The notes under the pieces are model-generated. The model saw nothing but the letters and a program-made list of their open reading frames with translations. It was not told the origin of the DNA and did not search any database. A stretch of 10,700 nucleotides of DNA from Desulfuromonadaceae bacterium (GTDB taxonomy: Bacteria; Desulfobacterota; Desulfuromonadia; Desulfuromonadales; Geopsychrobacteraceae), in contig WTCI01000344.1 in assembly GCA_013138655.1 (NCBI GenBank), positions 1 through 10,700 on the forward strand, in the 5' to 3' direction. Shown one piece after another: positions 6,597-10,700 of this stretch. Position 1 is the first letter of the stretch. The number at the start of each line of letters is the position of its first letter. The position numbers and the translations under genes are program-made.

Positions 6597-8416
6597 ACAC
6601 CGAGCTGCGCCTGCACGGCAAGATCAACGAGAGCATCGAATATTACGCCACGGCAGCCGGTTCACGTGCCGCACATCATCATTTTTACCAGGTATCCGAA
6701 CAGGGTCTGCGCTTTTTCGCTCCGGGGAACGAACTGCTGCTTGATAGTCAGGGCCTCCAGCAGAGCGGCAATGGCGGCTCTTTCTGTGAGTACATGTTCG
6801 GGGTTGACCAGCCGCTGGCTGATCTGACCAAAAAGGGGGTCATCAACCGACTGATCCTGCTCGGCGCCGGCTACGATGAGGCCGGCAGGTTGGTCATCGG
6901 TAAGCAGAACCGCTCACGACAAACTTATGAACAGATCTTTTTCGAAGGGCATACCATCTACAACTATTTCTTTTTTGTTGATGGACTGAGCACTAAAACT
7001 CACCGACAGCAGCAGGAACAGATCCTCAAGTATCTCGGCAAAACCCTGAAGCGGATGGGTCACCTCAACCAGCAGGACGATTCCCAACTCACCGCCGACC
7101 TGCTGGCGCAGCTGCCCGAGCAGTGTACCCTCTACCTGATCAGGTTGATCAACACCCGGCAGCGCCGTTACCAGCAGGAGTTCCAACGGCTCTACTACCA
7201 GAACCGCTCCATCCCGGATGATAATTTCGACAACCTGCAAGAGCTGGCCAACGATCTCGGCCTGGACCGCTACCAGCAGGAAAGAATCAAGATCGATGTT
7301 TTGTATCGCCATCGCGACAATTATCGAATCATCGACGAATACAAAAAGGTCCTGATCAACTGCCATTGGCAAGGACACGTTGGACGCCAGCAACAAGCCC
7401 GATTGACCCGTTTAAAAACGCTCTCGGTTCGTAACAAAATCCCTGCGGCCCTGTTTCTCACCCTTGATGAACAGCTCAAAACCAAACCGGAAAAAATCGC
7501 CAATGAACCGGAGTACATCCGTACCACCCGGGAAATTCTTCAGGGGATCTTCATGGCTGGTGAAGAGCTTGAAACCGGCATCAACAAGCAAGACATGGTG
7601 CAACTGCTCTTTGTCAAGCTCCAGACCCACAGAAATCGTGACCACACCTTTGAACAGTTGCTGCTGGAAACCGGTAAAATCTGTGACGAGCAGATTCGCG
7701 ATGGCGCACCGCTGTCACTGCTGGAAAACTTCTCTTACATCATCACCTTTTTTGATCGCTACGACAGCACCGCAACCCATCTCAGCCAGCTGGCCTTCAT
7801 GGAAAGCTGCCGCCTGACAGAAGACCTTTTGCGCAGCCTGCTCGGCAATCAGCAGGCTTTTAACGAGCTGGAAGACGGCCTGTTCAGTCGACTGTTTTTC
7901 GATGAAATTCTGGAAAATGGCTACCTGGGGCGTTTCGGCCGCCGTAAGCTGCTGCTTTTACAGCAGCGGCTTCGAGAGATTACCGCCGGTTCTTTCAGTC
8001 TGCAGGATCTGACAAACGAGATGAAACGGCTTGATGCCGAAGAACGGCTTTACAATACCGTGCTGAAAAGTGCCAAAGAACGCATTCGCAACCGTTATTC
8101 ACGCTATAATACCCAGTCTGAACAGCAGGAACTGTTCAGTGAACTGAATGACGAATTACTGGTGCGCGGGATCATCAGTGACCTGCTCGATCCGGCACTC
8201 TTCCGTAAAGTGGTGCATGATATCAAAAAAGAAGCCATCTACCTGCATAACCTGCTTCCGGACATCATCTCCAATCAGGATCGTGCGCTACGCGATGATT
8301 TTTTGTGCAACAGTGGTCTCGACCGCTTTTACGTCGAGGAACTGGAGCGGGAATATTTTACTCTCAACAAGATGGATCTCGACCATTTGCAGCAACTCAG
8401 AACAGACAACAATTGA
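6593..8416 (+). CDS. Conserved-looking 607-residue protein of unknown function
   Basis: I cannot assign a function. From memory only, its length and style resemble a group of large hypothetical proteins of Geobacter relatives (possibly the TIGR04442 family); this is a guess. The first 150 residues look like a mixed alpha/beta domain (HHHFYQ, GLRFFAPGNELLLD, NRLILLGAGYDE). The rest is rich in Leu, Gln, Arg and Glu and looks mostly helical (for example LLLLQQRLREIT and EEAIYLHN-like stretches). No signal peptide, membrane segment, nucleotide-binding loop or metal motif is evident. The ATG at 6593 overlaps the preceding stop by four bases, and AAAGG lies about eight bases upstream inside that gene, indicating translational coupling with the phosphodiesterase. 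Its TGA stop (8414-8416) is part of the left arm of a palindromic element, so insertion may have reset the C-terminus. Confidence 0.85.
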   Translation: MNTELRLHGKINESIEYYATAAGSRAAHHHFYQVSEQGLRFFAPGNELLLDSQGLQQSGNGGSFCEYMFGVDQPLADLTKKGVINRLILLGAGYDEAGRLVIGKQNRSRQTYEQIFFEGHTIYNYFFFVDGLSTKTHRQQQEQILKYLGKTLKRMGHLNQQDDSQLTADLLAQLPEQCTLYLIRLINTRQRRYQQEFQRLYYQNRSIPDDNFDNLQELANDLGLDRYQQERIKIDVLYRHRDNYRIIDEYKKVLINCHWQGHVGRQQQARLTRLKTLSVRNKIPAALFLTLDEQLKTKPEKIANEPEYIRTTREILQGIFMAGEELETGINKQDMVQLLFVKLQTHRNRDHTFEQLLLETGKICDEQIRDGAPLSLLENFSYIITFFDRYDSTATHLSQLAFMESCRLTEDLLRSLLGNQQAFNELEDGLFSRLFFDEILENGYLGRFGRRKLLLLQQRLREITAGSFSLQDLTNEMKRLDAEERLYNTVLKSAKERIRNRYSRYNTQSEQQELFSELNDELLVRGIISDLLDPALFRKVVHDIKKEAIYLHNLLPDIISNQDRALRDDFLCNSGLDRFYVEELEREYFTLNKMDLDHLQQLRTDNN

Positions 8417-8565
8417 TGGCGTCGCAAAAAGTCCGCCCTCCAGCGTTGCAGCAGTTTTTCAGGATCTCGACATACCATGTGTATGCCTTCGCCCCTGAAA
8501 AACCGCTACGCCTTGTAGGTCGAAATTTTTGCTTAGCCATCGTATTCTTTTTGCGAGACCATCAA
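8413..8565. repeat. Long palindromic intergenic element (MITE/REP-like), about 153 bases
   Basis: The ends TTGATGGCGTCGCAAAAAG (8413-8431) and CTTTTTGCGAGACCATCAA (8547-8565) are inverted copies matching at 17 of 19 positions. Inside, TTTTTCAGG (8455-8463) pairs perfectly with CCTGAAAAA (8494-8502), and CATAC (8471-8475) with GTATG (8481-8485) forms the tip. A partial GCGT-N-GC match lies between, so the whole element can fold as one long interrupted hairpin. It has no credible gene. I recall similar TTTTTGCGAA..CCATC ends in intergenic DNA of Geobacter relatives, but cannot verify that here. It starts within the preceding stop codon and ends 25 bases before the EF-G start. Confidence 0.8.
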
Positions 8566-8590
8566 CTATTGACCGTTCAAGAGGCATGTT

Positions 8591-10657
8591 ATGGCAGCTG
8601 TCAACCGCAACCAGATCCGCAATTTCGGCATCATTTCCCACATCGATGCCGGCAAGACAACCGTTTCGGAACGGATTCTTTTCTATACCGGCGAAATCCA
8701 CAAAATGGGCGAAGTGCATGACGGCATGGCGGTCATGGACTGGATGGAGCAGGAGCAGGAACGCGGGATTACCATCACCGCTTCAGCCACCTGCTGCAAA
8801 TGGCGTGATTTCACTTTTAACCTGATCGACACTCCCGGGCATATCGATTTCACCATCGAGGTGGAACGTTCGCTGCGTGCCCTGGATGGTGCGGTGGCTA
8901 TTTTCAGCGCGGTGGAAGGCGTTCAGCCCCAGAGCGAATCGGTCTGGCGGCAAGCCGACCGCTACCAGGTACCGCGCATCTGCCTGATCAACAAGATGGA
9001 TCGGATCGGCGCCGACCATCGTGCCGTACTGATTAGCATGATTGAAAAACTGCAGATCAAGCCGGTGCTGCTGCAACTGCCGATCGGCAGCGAGGATGAA
9101 TTCTGCGGAATCATTGACCTGCTCAACGAAAAAGCCGTGCGGTTTCACGAGGAGGACTTGGGACAAACGGTTATCGACAGTGAAATTCCAACAGAGATGC
9201 GGAAAGAAGTACAGCAGGCTCGCGAGCGCATTATTGAAGTTGCAGCCGATTATGATGACAGCATCCTTGATGACTTTCTCGAAGGAAACCCGATCGCCGG
9301 AGAACGACTGCTGCCGGCCTTGCGTCAAGGGGTGACCGAGTGCCGGATTTCACCGGTTCTGCTCGGTTCCGCCCTGCGCAACAAGGGAATTCAACCACTG
9401 CTTGACGCCATCTGCGAGCTACTCCCCTCGCCGCTGGACATTCCCCCCGAACAGGCTACCCGCATCGACACCCGGGATAACCAGTCACTGGAGACCGACA
9501 GCAAGGGGCCGCTCTGTGCCCTGGCATTTAAGGTTCTTGCCGATGAGGGTCGCAAGCTGACCTACCTGCGCCTCTACTCCGGCAGCTTGAAGCCCGGCGA
9601 TTCGGTCTACAACAGCCGGACCCTCGGCGAAGAAAAGGTTGCCCGACTGTTCCGCATGCACTCGCACAAGCGGGAACGGATCAACCAGGCCGTAGCCGGC
9701 GATATTGTGACCGCCACCGGCCTGAAGAATGTCCTCACCGGCGACACCATCAGTTTCGCCGAAATGCCTCTACAGCTGGCCGGACTGGAATATCCCGAAC
9801 CGGTCGTGTCCCTGGCGGTTGAAGCGAAAACCCTCGATGACCGGGACAAGCTCCCCGCTGCCTTGGAAAAACTACAGTGGGAAGATCCCACCTTTCTGGT
9901 CAAGGAAGACCCCGAAACCGGGCAAACCCTGTTAACGGGAATGGGCGAGTTACACCTGGAAGTCGTCGTCCAGCGTTTGCGGAGCGATTTTGGCGTCGAC
10001 ACCCAGACCGGTCGCCCGCAGGTTGTCTATCGTGAAACCCTGACTCGTGAAAGCGAGCAGCACGAACGATTCGAACGGGAAATTGACGGCAAGCTGCATG
10101 CCGGCGAAGTGACCCTTCGAATGACCCCCCTGGCACGCCGCAGCGGTTTGCAGATCGAGATACCTGAAGATGTTTTTACGGCATGGCCGGAAGAACAGGC
10201 GGACCATTTGCACGACAAAATTGAGGCCGCCTGTCAAGCAGGACCAGCTGCCGGGTATCCACTGACCGATTTAAAGCTGACCCTGCAGTCTGCCCCCTAC
10301 GATGCGAACCGGACCACCGAACTGGGGATCTCCGCGGCAATCAACAAGGCGGTCTCCGAGGCCCTGCGCCAAGGCAAGCCGACCATGCTCGAGCCGGTCA
10401 TGGCCCTGGAACTTACGGCACCCACCGAGTATACCGGCCGCGTCATGGGCAGCCTGCAGCAAAAACGCGGCCAGGTCGAAGGGATCACCTCACATCCCGG
10501 CCAGGATGTCATTCGCGCCACTGTCCCCCTGTTAGAAATGTTCGGCTACATGACCGAACTACGTAGCGCCACCAAGGGACAAGGAAGTTTCAGCATGGAA
10601 TTCTCCCATTTTGACCAGGCCCCTGCCGAAATCCTGCAGAAGTTTGGTCTTAAATAA
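8591..10657 (+). CDS. fusA: Elongation factor G-like translational GTPase (paralogue)
   Basis: Ribosome-bound GTPase of the EF-G family, 688 residues, full length. The G domain is intact: SHIDAGKT (16-23), RGITIT (58-63), DTPGH (80-84), NKMD (134-137) and GSA (259-261). Domain II and the C-terminal EF-G domains follow ([21 protein letters not shown]). Domain IV departs from the canonical form. The usual GGRGQYGHV loop reads DGKLHAGEV (499-507), and the tip loop YHDVDSS reads YDANRTT (570-576), losing the histidine equivalent to E. coli H583 that is important for translocation. The P-loop has S16 where Ala is usual. No str-operon genes (rpsL, rpsG, tuf) are adjacent, so this is probably a second EF-G with a specialised role, perhaps recycling or stress; the role is inference. 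ATG at 8591 follows AAGAGG (8579-8584) by six bases. A terminator begins at the stop codon. Confidence 0.93.
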   Translation: MAAVNRNQIRNFGIISHIDAGKTTVSERILFYTGEIHKMGEVHDGMAVMDWMEQEQERGITITASATCCKWRDFTFNLIDTPGHIDFTIEVERSLRALDGAVAIFSAVEGVQPQSESVWRQADRYQVPRICLINKMDRIGADHRAVLISMIEKLQIKPVLLQLPIGSEDEFCGIIDLLNEKAVRFHEEDLGQTVIDSEIPTEMRKEVQQARERIIEVAADYDDSILDDFLEGNPIAGERLLPALRQGVTECRISPVLLGSALRNKGIQPLLDAICELLPSPLDIPPEQATRIDTRDNQSLETDSKGPLCALAFKVLADEGRKLTYLRLYSGSLKPGDSVYNSRTLGEEKVARLFRMHSHKRERINQAVAGDIVTATGLKNVLTGDTISFAEMPLQLAGLEYPEPVVSLAVEAKTLDDRDKLPAALEKLQWEDPTFLVKEDPETGQTLLTGMGELHLEVVVQRLRSDFGVDTQTGRPQVVYRETLTRESEQHERFEREIDGKLHAGEVTLRMTPLARRSGLQIEIPEDVFTAWPEEQADHLHDKIEAACQAGPAAGYPLTDLKLTLQSAPYDANRTTELGISAAINKAVSEALRQGKPTMLEPVMALELTAPTEYTGRVMGSLQQKRGQVEGITSHPGQDVIRATVPLLEMFGYMTELRSATKGQGSFSMEFSHFDQAPAEILQKFGLK

Positions 10658-10681
10658 AAAAGCGCCAAAGGGCGCTTTTTT
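10656..10681 (+). terminator. Intrinsic terminator after the EF-G gene
   Basis: The stem AAAAAAGCGCC (10656-10666) pairs with GGCGCTTTTTT (10671-10681) around the loop AAAG. It begins at the TAA stop itself. The A run on one side and T run on the other let it work on either strand, so it may also serve a convergent gene beyond the window. Confidence 0.93.
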
Positions 10682-10700
10682 AAAATCATGCTGTTCATTT

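Noticed and set aside
8305..8721. 138-residue plus-strand frame across the palindromic element
   Set aside because: It overlaps the end of the 607-residue gene, the repeat and the EF-G start in the wrong frame and shows no start signal or domain.
1..10700. CRISPR arrays, tRNA or rRNA genes, transposase or phage genes
   Set aside because: I looked for regular direct repeats, tRNA-like arms and integrase or transposase motifs and found none.

Overview
The window is ordinary chromosomal DNA of moderate-to-high GC. It most resembles a deltaproteobacterium of the Desulfuromonadales type (Geobacter, Desulfuromonas or Pelobacter relatives). This is an inference from gene style: an Amt of the AFLEVGTVRRKNQVN type, a very long chemoreceptor with an [12 protein letters not shown] tip, a SAM-I riboswitch in front of metX, and a stand-alone EF-G paralogue. 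No phage, transposase, tRNA, rRNA or CRISPR array was seen.

Left part (1-3908). A minus-strand ammonium transporter gene (amt) is divergent from a plus-strand methyl-accepting chemotaxis protein. The 314-base gap between them holds a near-consensus sigma-54 promoter aimed at amt, an NtrC-like dyad about 80 bases further upstream, and a sigma-70-like promoter aimed at the chemoreceptor. This is classical nitrogen control of amt.

Middle (3909-5482). A promoter with a perfect -35 box drives a leader holding a complete SAM-I (S-box) riboswitch and an intrinsic terminator. It controls metX, homoserine O-acetyltransferase, which starts at TTG. Convergent with metX lies a 53-residue gene with four cysteines. 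It has its own promoter, ribosome binding site and terminator, and is easily missed because of its size. A 12-base inverted repeat frames the terminator between the two genes.

Right part (5642-10700). A PhnP-like metallo-beta-lactamase-fold phosphodiesterase gene overlaps by four bases a gene for a 607-residue protein of unknown function, so the two are probably an operon. A palindromic element of about 153 bases starts inside the stop codon of the second gene and ends 25 bases before a gene for an EF-G-like GTPase. The G domain of that protein is well conserved, but its domain IV tip is altered. A strong terminator follows directly.

The most interesting items are the palindromic element with a duplicated right end, the small cysteine protein, the coupled MBL/unknown pair, and the altered EF-G. 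None amounts to a clearly new system on sequence alone.
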